DNA from: Taibaiella sp.
GTDB lineage: Bacteria > Bacteroidota > Bacteroidia > Chitinophagales > Chitinophagaceae
Reading direction: 5' to 3'
Length of the DNA: 64,000 bases
Assembly (NCBI GenBank): GCA_019638495.1
Contig: JAHBTQ010000002.1
Coordinates: 744,001 to 808,000 of the forward strand
Part shown: in pieces, positions 37,448 through 44,456 of the stretch
Position numbering within the stretch: position 1 is the first letter of the stretch
Layout: each line of letters begins with the position of its first letter
The notes under the pieces: generated by a model
What the model was told of the DNA's origin: nothing
Seen by the model: only the letters and a program-made list of their open reading frames with translations
The model's database searches: none
Program-made: the position numbers and the translations under genes

Positions 37448-37858
37448 TTAAGCAATTATTTGTTTCATTTTTAAGAAAGCCACACCTAACCATATGACTG
37501 AGGTGGTCATTGCTATTGCTCCAATTAATACTAAGGCAGGAGGTAACCCCAGATACACTTCGGTCAATATTCCAATTGGCATTAATAAACCTGTCAGTGC
37601 CAACCAAGATATGGCTTTCACGTTTTGGAGTTTGTCATTGAATTGAAGAAGCAAGTAGCCAATCAGGATGTTTAAAAATGCGAACAAATTTCCGTGAACA
37701 TGTGCAAGCCTAGTTTCGAAATGTTTGCCAATACTATACGAATTTGCCCATTCTGTTTTGCCTGGAGCAAAGTCCCGAAGGTATATTAGTAGAAAGCCAT
37801 AAGCCATAAAAAATCCCATTGTCAAGAAGCCAATCGCAATGTTGTTTTTTCCTTTCAT
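37448..37858 (-). CDS. Four-TM membrane protein with an HxHG motif, first gene of the efflux operon
   Basis: 136 residues with four hydrophobic segments (about 8-25, 48-70, 78-99 and 104-127). The segment ETRLAHVHGNLFAFLN carries a histidine pair in a membrane helix, similar in style to the LLHGHSHFAFSGW helix of the larger membrane protein at 47,914-49,149. This suggests haem or metal binding, not proven. It has an FNR-like site and a TAnnTTTG -7 element upstream. It reads into tetR 12 bp downstream. Confidence 0.55.
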   Translation of the reverse strand: MKGKNNIAIGFLTMGFFMAYGFLLIYLRDFAPGKTEWANSYSIGKHFETRLAHVHGNLFAFLNILIGYLLLQFNDKLQNVKAISWLALTGLLMPIGILTEVYLGLPPALVLIGAIAMTTSVIWLGVAFLKMKQIIA

Positions 37859-37876
37859 TTTGCCCTAATTTATAGT

Positions 37877-37892
37877 GAGTGAATATTCACTC
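37877..37892. promoter_or_regulatory. Candidate TetR operator
   Basis: Perfect 16-bp palindrome GAGTGAATATTCACTC between the -7 element (37,895-37,902) and the ATG at 37,858, where a bound repressor would block transcription of the operon that encodes the TetR protein. Confidence 0.7.
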
Positions 37893-37894
37893 TG

Positions 37895-37902
37895 CAAATG
37901 TA
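37895..37902 (-). promoter_or_regulatory. Bacteroidota -7 promoter element of the efflux operon
   Basis: On the minus strand TACATTTG, an exact match to TAnnTTTG. Its centre lies 32 bp downstream of the FNR-like site centre. Confidence 0.6.
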
Positions 37903-37923
37903 GACTATCTGATGTTACAAAAC

Positions 37924-37937
37924 ATGACAGATATCAT
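37924..37937. promoter_or_regulatory. FNR-like site upstream of the efflux operon
   Basis: ATGAC-AGAT-ATCAT, perfect in the two TGA/TCA arms. Centre 72 bp from the start codon at 37,858 and about 40 bp upstream of the inferred transcription start. Confidence 0.65.
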
Positions 37938-37978
37938 ACTTTGAGATGATGCTAATCTAGATGGGAAACCTGCAATCT

Positions 37979-38098
37979 ATCTTCATTCCCTATTGGATTT
38001 TCCACACAAGTTGAAGGCCGAAATGATGAGCTCTAGAAAAATCGGCATTTGCTGGATCTCGTTTTATCGGATTGTGTTCATTCATGTATTGATATTTT
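37979..38098 (-). pseudogene. Duplicated 5' fragment of the hemerythrin gene
   Basis: About 119 bp matching 38,534-38,653 with roughly nine mismatches. It includes the first 31 or so codons of the hemerythrin-domain gene in the same orientation (MNEHNPIKRDPA...HHFGLQL) and a little upstream sequence. The rest of the gene is absent, so this is a truncated copy lying just past the end of the intact gene. The remaining sequence to 38,148 holds nothing recognised. Confidence 0.8.
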
Positions 38099-38148
38099 CC
38101 CGCCCTAGAACAAAATGCATAAAGAAATGTGCAAACGACTCTAATATT

Positions 38149-38640
38149 CTAACGACTCTCTTTTATCCAAAATTGATCTAACCACTCAACATCTGACAGG
38201 GCATTCTTCCGTACCAGTTCAACGCCGACTCGGGCTAACAAGTCTTTGGTAGTTGTGTCTTGAATGTAGTTGAATAGCTCCCTTTCTTCAAATCTGATAT
38301 GCAGCTCAAGCACATTTGCGAACTGTTCGAATAGCGCCGAATATTGTGAGTCCTTAATTATACACTCTTTCAAGTTTCTGATTTCTTTGTGCTCAGATTC
38401 TGCCCTTGTCCTAAGCGGGTCGTCGGTTTTAAGTAGCGGGAACAAATAACGCTCTTCATCCCTGAAATGTGGCTCCAGCTCATGCACTATAGAAAAAAGA
38501 ACATAGCTGCATATTCGCGTTACCGAAATATTGTTCTTTATTCCGTATCGGATTTTCCACACAAGTTGAAGGCCGAAATGATGAGCTCTAGATAAATCGG
38601 CAATTGCCGGATCCCGTTTTATCGGATTATGTTCATTCAT
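38149..38640 (-). CDS. Hemerythrin HHE-domain protein
   Basis: 163 residues. A four-helix bundle with the di-iron ligand pattern of hemerythrin-like proteins: SRAHHFGLQL near residue 19, HELEPHFRDEERYLFP in the middle, ESEHKEI, and LELHIRFEERELF later. It would bind O2 or NO, or repair iron centres. It overlaps the end of the RIC gene by 8 bp. Its own 5' end is duplicated 555 bp downstream. Confidence 0.85.
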   Translation of the reverse strand: MNEHNPIKRDPAIADLSRAHHFGLQLVWKIRYGIKNNISVTRICSYVLFSIVHELEPHFRDEERYLFPLLKTDDPLRTRAESEHKEIRNLKECIIKDSQYSALFEQFANVLELHIRFEERELFNYIQDTTTKDLLARVGVELVRKNALSDVEWLDQFWIKESR

Positions 38641-39379
38641 GCATTGATATTTTTTCCATCCTCAACGCTTTAGGAAATAGAATGTTATTTTCAAGGTGTA
38701 TGTGCAGGAATAAATCGTCCTGAAATTCTTTTAGTTTTCGATAGGCAACGTCGTAAGTGGTACATCCGTCTGCTGGCGTCGTGTAGTTATCACTTAATTC
38801 TGCAATCTTGAAGAAGCGTTCCCCTTCAGCAACGTGTTCATCCTGCATCATTCCGATCGGGTTTGATAAAGTGCCAAAGAAAAAGGGTTTCATTGTTTGG
38901 TTTTTGCTCCTTGCGGTTTCCACAAGCTTCTTGATAGCCGGGAATAATATTGTTTCTTCTTTTACCATATGGTGTGTCAATTCTTGGGTGCAGCCGTCAA
39001 ACAATTGGTATATCTCAGTAAGCTCGGGATGCCTTGCGCCATGCACACTGTTTATCTTATGCAGATAGCTCAGAATAACCTGAATATTATCTCTGACATA
39101 TTTGTGGTGTGTCTGCTCAATATGTTGAGCAAGATCATCCAGCTCCAATGACTGGTACATATCTTCGTCGATAGGAACTGTGCTATTCATTTTCTCTGCT
39201 ACTTCGTGTTCTACTGTTGCAAGATCCAGATTCTTCTCTAGGCAGACATCCGCCAGAAGCCTGTTTCCCTTGCAGCAAAAGTCTATGCCGTATTTTTTAA
39301 AGACATCCGCCGTTTTGTAATTATTGGCAACCATATTCCCAATGGTTATTCCAGGTTCGGTTGTTGTTTCTATGGTCAT
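38633..39379 (-). CDS. ric: RIC-type (YtfE/ScdA/NorA) iron-sulfur-cluster repair di-iron protein
   Basis: The start at 39379 (MTIETTTEPGITIGNM) is the proper family start; the frame to 39460 adds 27 residues lying across a promoter. About 248 residues: an N-terminal ScdA_N domain with KYGIDFCCKGN, then a hemerythrin-like domain with HHKYVRDN, VHGARHPEL, HHMVKEETILFP, QDEHVAEGERFF and HIHLENNILFP. RIC proteins restore iron centres damaged by NO or oxidative stress. An FNR-like site lies 62 bp upstream. The hemerythrin gene overlaps its end. Confidence 0.9.
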   Translation of the reverse strand: MTIETTTEPGITIGNMVANNYKTADVFKKYGIDFCCKGNRLLADVCLEKNLDLATVEHEVAEKMNSTVPIDEDMYQSLELDDLAQHIEQTHHKYVRDNIQVILSYLHKINSVHGARHPELTEIYQLFDGCTQELTHHMVKEETILFPAIKKLVETARSKNQTMKPFFFGTLSNPIGMMQDEHVAEGERFFKIAELSDNYTTPADGCTTYDVAYRKLKEFQDDLFLHIHLENNILFPKALRMEKISMHE

Positions 39380-39404
39380 TGTGCTTTTATTTATTGATTC
39401 AGCG

Positions 39405-39412
39405 CAAAGTAA
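39405..39412 (-). promoter_or_regulatory. -7-like element of ric
   Basis: On the minus strand TTACTTTG, close to TAnnTTTG. Its centre is 33 bp from the FNR-like site centre at 39,441. Confidence 0.4.
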
Positions 39413-39434
39413 CGCTGTGGCCTTTAAACGAAAT

Positions 39435-39448
39435 ATGTCCAGGGTCAT
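39435..39448. promoter_or_regulatory. FNR-like site upstream of ric
   Basis: On the minus strand ATGAC-CCTG-GACAT: one arm perfect, the other 4/5. The centre is 62 bp from the ric start codon. Confidence 0.5.
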
Positions 39449-39498
39449 ATTCAGCAACAAGTATCAAAAATCGATAGTTTCCTAATAAAAGTTCTATT

Positions 39499-39512
39499 AT
39501 GACTTGAATCAT
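39499..39512. promoter_or_regulatory. FNR-like site upstream of the fasciclin gene
   Basis: ATGAC-TTGA-ATCAT inside the longer palindrome TTATGACTTGAATCATAA. Centre 73 bp before the ATG at 39,579. A -7-like TACTTTTA follows at 39,535-39,542. Confidence 0.65.
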
Positions 39513-39578
39513 AAATTGCTTCATCTCGGGAAGTTACTTTTATGTTGCATTCTATTATTAACACTTTAACGCTTTTTT

Positions 39579-40142
39579 ATGAAAAAAATCACAGTTCCCC
39601 TGCTTTTTGCGTTCTGCATATTTCTTACTTCCTGTGGCAGCAATGGGCAAGGCAGCGAAGAAACAAATACACCTGATGCGACGCAGGAAACTGGAGCCGG
39701 ACAGTCGGCTGTGCAGGATGATGCTTCGCAGAAAAACATTGTGCAGGTTGCGTCAGGAAGCAAAGATCATACTACTCTTGTTGCGGCCGTAAAGGCAGCT
39801 GATCTGGTTAATGCATTAAGTAATGCTGGGCCATTCACCGTTTTCGCACCAACAAATGCGGCATTTGAGAAGCTGCCGGCGGGAACCGTTGAAAACCTGC
39901 TAAAGCCAGAAAATAAAGATGCGCTTGCTGATGTGTTACAATATCACGTAACTATTGGCATTTATAATGCTGAACAATTGACTGACGGCCGTTCACTCGG
40001 GCAGGTAAATGGAGGCAATATTAAAATTTCAAATGTAGATGGAAAGGTAATGGTAAACGGAACTGCGGCGGTAATCGCTTCCATTCCCACTTCTAATGGA
40101 ATAATCCATGTAATAGATGGGGTGCTCTTACAACCCAAATAA
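39579..40142 (+). CDS. Fasciclin (FAS1)-domain lipoprotein
   Basis: 187 residues. The lipobox LTSC at about residue 19 is followed by a low-complexity linker (to about 45) and one FAS1 domain: HTTLVAAVKAADLVNALSNAGPFTVFAPTNAAFEKLPAGTVENLL and the late GIIHVIDGVLL H2 motif. It is exposed in the envelope. FAS1 proteins usually mediate adhesion, but this one sits under an FNR-like site between nitrogen-stress genes, which suggests a redox- or NO-linked role. It is transcribed opposite to ric. Confidence 0.9.
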   Translation: MKKITVPLLFAFCIFLTSCGSNGQGSEETNTPDATQETGAGQSAVQDDASQKNIVQVASGSKDHTTLVAAVKAADLVNALSNAGPFTVFAPTNAAFEKLPAGTVENLLKPENKDALADVLQYHVTIGIYNAEQLTDGRSLGQVNGGNIKISNVDGKVMVNGTAAVIASIPTSNGIIHVIDGVLLQPK

Positions 40143-40164
40143 TATACGTTTTAAATCGTTGGAG

Positions 40165-40200
40165 AGGGCTGCGGGAACTTCCTGCAGCCCTTTTCTTTCG
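40165..40200 (+). terminator. Terminator of the fasciclin gene
   Basis: Stem AGGGCTGC/GCAGCCCT followed by TTTCTTTC, starting 23 bp past the stop. Confidence 0.8.
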
Positions 40201-40231
40201 GTTACGTGCACATTATCGACGCTTAGTAGGT

Positions 40232-40600
40232 TCAACTTGCGCCACCTAGTTTTATTTGCATGACTGTGGAAATACTCAGTGCCCTTTGCTTCGCCAACTC
40301 TGCCTTTTCGCCTGTGAAAAGTTCGTCCACCGTCGAAATAAATAAGTCCTGCCACTCCTTAAAATGTTCCGGCGTAAGATGGGTCTTTCGGTCAAGAGCC
40401 TGGTGAACCTTTAATGGATTGCCCGTATAGCCCCCTGTGTAAAATAGAGTATTTTCCCAGAATGAGTACATAACTGGGAGATGATGCTCCCAATTTACAT
40501 GAGCAAACATAAAACCAATAACAGGATCAGATTTTACTTTGTCATAAAATGTGTCAATCAGCACTTCAATCTCTTTCTTTCCTATAATATCAGTTTTCAT
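40232..40600 (-). CDS. Group III truncated haemoglobin, last gene of the nosLDFY operon
   Basis: 122 residues. The sequence fits group III trHb (P-type): DTFYDKVKSDPVIGFMF, NWEHHLPVMYSFWENTLF, GNPLKVHQAL, THLTPEHFKEWQDLF. Haem-binding His is expected in the second half. These proteins often detoxify or sense NO. It begins 2 bp after nosY and is therefore co-transcribed with the nos accessory genes. Confidence 0.88.
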   Translation of the reverse strand: MKTDIIGKKEIEVLIDTFYDKVKSDPVIGFMFAHVNWEHHLPVMYSFWENTLFYTGGYTGNPLKVHQALDRKTHLTPEHFKEWQDLFISTVDELFTGEKAELAKQRALSISTVMQIKLGGAS

Positions 40601-40602
40601 AT

Positions 40603-41370
40603 TCAGAGGTCTTTTCGGTTAAACTTTTTCAAAGAAAATAGCAATGGGATTGCCGCCCACAAAAACATCACGAAAATGGAAATAATCAGGCCCATTTCGG
40701 TGCCGTAAAAGCTTTTGAATACGGCACCCGTGTATCCCATGAGTGCCGAAACATCCATCTTAAGCAGTATGAGGATACGCCCGAGGTCTATCGGATTAAG
40801 ACCGCTTATTACTATCATCGCTTTTTCGAGCGGATAGTCGGCAAACTGAAATAAGAGGAAGAGTACCAGCCCATCGAATAAAAGGGAAAAGTAGATCCAC
40901 AATAAGATGGAGAACCCTATTCCTTTAGCCTTGTCCCGCGTGCTAACAGCCGCAAGCATAGCAATAGCTACAAATATTATCGAAATCAACAGACCCATCA
41001 ACATCATTGTCATTCCCGTGGCCGAGGGCTCATAAATTAAAACGGGAATGCCAGCACCTACAGTAAATGCCAGAGATAGTGCACTTGCCAGCCCTACGAA
41101 AATGCTTAGCCAGATACTCTTACGTTTAATAGGCTGACTGACCAGCAATTCAATAAATTCCGAGCTGTTGTATATATAAATTGTTGAGAAAATAATGCAC
41201 ACCAAGGGTACAATAAACAGAATGAGATTGAGCAGACTTAGCATGCCCTTTTGTGTATTGTCTTCGAGACTGAAGACACTAAACGTGATGGCAAACAGAA
41301 ATAGGGTATAACCTAGGACAATTTTGTTTTTGAGGATGTCGAGCAATATGTATTTTACGATTTTTGTCAT
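40603..41370 (-). CDS. nosY: NosY, ABC transporter permease for nitrous oxide reductase maturation
   Basis: 255 residues with about six transmembrane helices, of the ABC-2-type permease family. It follows nosF with TAATG overlap and sits in the order nosD-nosF-nosY. With NosF it forms the transporter that supplies sulfur or another component for assembly of the CuZ centre of NosZ in the periplasm. Confidence 0.85.
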   Translation of the reverse strand: MTKIVKYILLDILKNKIVLGYTLFLFAITFSVFSLEDNTQKGMLSLLNLILFIVPLVCIIFSTIYIYNSSEFIELLVSQPIKRKSIWLSIFVGLASALSLAFTVGAGIPVLIYEPSATGMTMMLMGLLISIIFVAIAMLAAVSTRDKAKGIGFSILLWIYFSLLFDGLVLFLLFQFADYPLEKAMIVISGLNPIDLGRILILLKMDVSALMGYTGAVFKSFYGTEMGLIISIFVMFLWAAIPLLFSLKKFNRKDL

Positions 41371-42077
41371 TATTTTTTATTTGTCATAAAATGAGCAATT
41401 GCCCTTGATAATTTTGTTTCTCCGGTTTCTTCCTTTATGTCGCTTAGTGTTTTGTACAATAATATACTGCCGTCTTGCATGTAAAGGATGTGAGAAACTA
41501 ATTCGTCTAATTCGCTTAGAATATGTGAGGTTATGAGTATCAGTTTCCCTTTTTCTTTTTCTGCGAGCACCTTTTCTTTTAAGACCTCGGACGCAACTGG
41601 ATCCAACCCTGCGGTTGGTTCGTCGAGAATAAGAATCTGCGGCTGAAAAAGGAACGCAATTGAGGCACTTACCTTTTGCATAGTTCCGCCCGACAGTGTT
41701 CCCATTCGTTTGTTGTAAAGTTGTTTAAGTCCAAATGCATTTATCAGATCATCATCCGTCGTTGTTTCGCTCTGCCGTATATCCGTCAGCATTTCGATTA
41801 CCTGTCCGATTTTCATATTCTCTGGATACCTGCCTACTTGCGGCATATATCCAATGACGTCCCTGTATTCCCATCCTCCCGCAATATCCTTTCCTAAAAT
41901 GTATATGCTTCCGGAATCTGATACTACCATGCCGAGGATGGACTTGATAAAAGTAGTTTTGCCACAGCCGTTAGGGCCAATTAGTGCAATGCACTGGCCC
42001 GCGCTGCTTTTGAAAGAAACATCGTTAAGGACCTTTAATTTGCCGAAGCTTTTACAAACATTTTTGGCCTCAATCAT
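41370..42077 (-). CDS. nosF: NosF, ABC transporter ATP-binding protein
   Basis: 235 residues with Walker A GPNGCGKTTFIKSIL, Q-loop region VIGYMPQ, signature LSGGTMQKVS, Walker B ILILDEPTAGLDP and switch His in TSHILSELD. Located between nosD and nosY with 4-bp and 1-bp overlaps, it is the energising subunit of the NosDFY complex. Confidence 0.92.
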   Translation of the reverse strand: MIEAKNVCKSFGKLKVLNDVSFKSSAGQCIALIGPNGCGKTTFIKSILGMVVSDSGSIYILGKDIAGGWEYRDVIGYMPQVGRYPENMKIGQVIEMLTDIRQSETTTDDDLINAFGLKQLYNKRMGTLSGGTMQKVSASIAFLFQPQILILDEPTAGLDPVASEVLKEKVLAEKEKGKLILITSHILSELDELVSHILYMQDGSILLYKTLSDIKEETGETKLSRAIAHFMTNKK

Positions 42078-43312
42078 AACTTAATTGGTTTCATTAAAGG
42101 GTAGTTATCTTTAAGACTTTCTGGTGTGAGACTTGGAATTACCCGTTCAGACCGGTCTAGTAGTGTAGTAATAAGGCTTCGAAAAAGCATCATAGCTGGT
42201 GGGTTTTTCTCTACTACCATACTGAACATGCTCACCGGCCTGTAAGGCACGTCGCCTATTTTGTTCTTATCCAGGTCATAGCCTTCGTATTTATCCCAGT
42301 AGTTATTATCGAATGTATTGAGAACGAGTGAGCCACTTGTTCCGACATCAAATGTATTTCCGAGAAAGTTGTTGTTTGTAAGTGCAATATCCATACAGCT
42401 GGATTGAATCTTAAGCCCCCAGCCGTTCTCTTTGAAATTGTTGTTACACATTTTCACCCGGCTGACACCCTCCATAAATATGCCACTAGTATTGCGCTCA
42501 AAGTAGTTGCCGTCTATGTAGCTATCCGATATTTCCTTTAACAATATTCCGTAAGATCCATCTCCCCAGTTCTCTATAAAGTAATTGTGAAACATTTTGA
42601 CTTTGTTCGAGAACATAACAGATACACCTGCACCATTATTCTCGAAAATATTTGCAGCATAAGTGTCGCTGTTCGAAAACATAAAATGCAGACCGTATCG
42701 GATATTCTTGACGGAAATGTTTCTCCATATTATAGAATTGGTAACAAATTCAAAGTAGATGCCGTCCCGATGACCGCTAATTTTATTTCCAATCACCTGA
42801 ATACTATCACCTTTCCAGCAATGCACTCCATTGCCGCTTTGTTGTTCCTGCAGCTGATGTGCGGTCATTGTGTTGTTTCGGATGATGCAGTTTGTACAAT
42901 TCTGCAGATAGATGCCGAAGAAGCAATCAACAAGAATGTTATTTACAATCGTTACATGATGGCTGTCGTAAATTTTTATCCCGGCGAAATCGACAATACT
43001 GGATATCCCTGAGTTTCGGATCTCGAAACCGTAAATTGTAACATTGTCAGCTTTGACCGATACGTTTTGAAATTTATGTTCGCCATCAAGTACAGGGCGG
43101 CCAATACCAATAAGCACTACTTGCTTATTGATGGTAAGATTCTGTTCATTATAAATACCCTTTTCTACCCAAATTGTATCTTTGTCTTTTGCACGAAATA
43201 AGCCTTCTGTTATGGTTTTGAGCATTTGTTGCTTTCCCACTCTCAGCCCCGAACCACTAGCTAAATAGTGGCAAAACAGAAAAAACAGCGATATGGGTAT
43301 GATCTTTTTCAA
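42074..43312 (-). CDS. nosD: NosD, periplasmic right-handed beta-helix protein for NosZ copper-site assembly
   Basis: 412 residues. A signal peptide ends at about SGSG, followed by many short repeats of the parallel beta-helix type (IRNNTMTAH, VIGNKISGHRDGIYFEFV, SVMFSNKVKMFHNYFIENWGDG, YIDGNYFERNTSGIF). NosD is the periplasmic component that hands sulfur or copper to apo-NosZ. The start overlaps the stop of nosL (ATGA). Confidence 0.92.
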   Translation of the reverse strand: MKKIIPISLFFLFCHYLASGSGLRVGKQQMLKTITEGLFRAKDKDTIWVEKGIYNEQNLTINKQVVLIGIGRPVLDGEHKFQNVSVKADNVTIYGFEIRNSGISSIVDFAGIKIYDSHHVTIVNNILVDCFFGIYLQNCTNCIIRNNTMTAHQLQEQQSGNGVHCWKGDSIQVIGNKISGHRDGIYFEFVTNSIIWRNISVKNIRYGLHFMFSNSDTYAANIFENNGAGVSVMFSNKVKMFHNYFIENWGDGSYGILLKEISDSYIDGNYFERNTSGIFMEGVSRVKMCNNNFKENGWGLKIQSSCMDIALTNNNFLGNTFDVGTSGSLVLNTFDNNYWDKYEGYDLDKNKIGDVPYRPVSMFSMVVEKNPPAMMLFRSLITTLLDRSERVIPSLTPESLKDNYPLMKPIKL

Positions 43313-44325
43313 TATATCTTTTCCCAGCTTGTTTGTTCACCATGAAAAGTAGCCATTGCAAAATCCAAACTATCCTGATTGCTAAAAGCTGCCAGGTGTC
43401 CGTTCATTGGGCACTTTAGCTCTTTGCTTTTCAGTAATAAGCTGCTTTTTGCTTCAACTAGTGAATGACTTCCAGAGAAGTCCGTGAAATAGGCAGTTGC
43501 GTTTTTCACTTTATCCTTATCCAACGATTTTGAGAATGCATTTAAACAAACAATGTCGTCAAACTTATAGGCCTTGCCTGTGCTTATCAATAGCTCTGCG
43601 CCAAATCTAGGATCAGAAATGGTCATTCTGCAATAGTCACAATTATCTACCCCTATCTTTATGGGAATAGGCGCTGGGCTGCAACTAGTCAATAGTAAGG
43701 CAGGCAATAGCAACAGTAGTAGTTGACCATTTAGCGTGCGAAGCCTGTATACATTTTTCAATTCCAATACAAAGCAAAACAAGAGTGCTGCACCGCAAGC
43801 AATAAATAGCCACCCGCCAATATCGGGAATAGAATAGGCTCCAAAATTAAGAAGCTGTTTAAATCCTATTAGCGGCGGCTGATATGCCATTCCGGGTACC
43901 ACTATTGCCGCATGCGGGTCTAAATTGTGGCCATAGTCATATTCCCATTTCCAAAAGTCTACCATGGCTATTACCCCAAAAGCTACAAATGAAAAGAACG
44001 CAGCGTTAAGCATTTTTCTTTTATTGAGCAGGGCGACGGCAAAGAACAACAATGCAAATAGCGTAACAATGTATGGCAGCACAGTAAATTCAATGAAGTC
44101 TTCGGAATGCAGGGTCTTCATACCTATGTAGTGGTTAAGGCCATTAATGATCGCCACATCTCCTTTAATGCCGTTGGCATGAATTGCAAGGCTCAGTCCT
44201 TCTGGATATTGTGGTGCATTTAGTTCTATCCGCCACATTGGGACAAACAATACCCCGATGAGACAAATACCGCAAATTGCCACGATAACTCTTGTCATTA
44301 ACCTCAAATTGTTACTGCTCTTCAT
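43309..44325 (-). CDS. nosL: NosL fused to an N-terminal multi-TM membrane domain
   Basis: 338 residues. The C-terminal 130 or so residues are NosL: a lipobox-like LLTSC, then DNCDYCRM (Cu(I)-binding Cys/Met motif), FDDIVCLNAF and LVEAKSSLLLKS. The N-terminal about 205 residues contain five or more membrane segments of unknown function (VVPGMAYQPPLIGFKQLLNFGAYSIPDIGGWLF is a characteristic stretch). NosL is a copper chaperone for NosZ. The fused membrane half may be a separate copper-handling module. No in-frame start near the lipobox suggests a split gene. Confidence 0.85.
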   Translation of the reverse strand: MKSSNNLRLMTRVIVAICGICLIGVLFVPMWRIELNAPQYPEGLSLAIHANGIKGDVAIINGLNHYIGMKTLHSEDFIEFTVLPYIVTLFALLFFAVALLNKRKMLNAAFFSFVAFGVIAMVDFWKWEYDYGHNLDPHAAIVVPGMAYQPPLIGFKQLLNFGAYSIPDIGGWLFIACGAALLFCFVLELKNVYRLRTLNGQLLLLLLPALLLTSCSPAPIPIKIGVDNCDYCRMTISDPRFGAELLISTGKAYKFDDIVCLNAFSKSLDKDKVKNATAYFTDFSGSHSLVEAKSSLLLKSKELKCPMNGHLAAFSNQDSLDFAMATFHGEQTSWEKIY

Positions 44326-44359
44326 GATAGTGTCTTTAAAAAAAACCGTAAAAAAAAAA

Positions 44360-44403
44360 TCAGCTTACCACATCAGAAAAATTGCTCTGTTATGGTAAGC
44401 TGA
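44360..44403 (-). terminator. Hairpin and T-run between nosZ and nosL
   Basis: On the minus strand TCAGCTTACCA pairs with TGGTAAGCTGA (11 bp) around a 22-nt loop and is followed by a run of about ten T. It can partly terminate nosZ transcription before the nosLDFY-trHb genes. Confidence 0.8.
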
Positions 44404-44456
44404 ATCTGATTCTATATACTAGACAACCAAACCGGTTATGCCTTCAACACTCAGCA

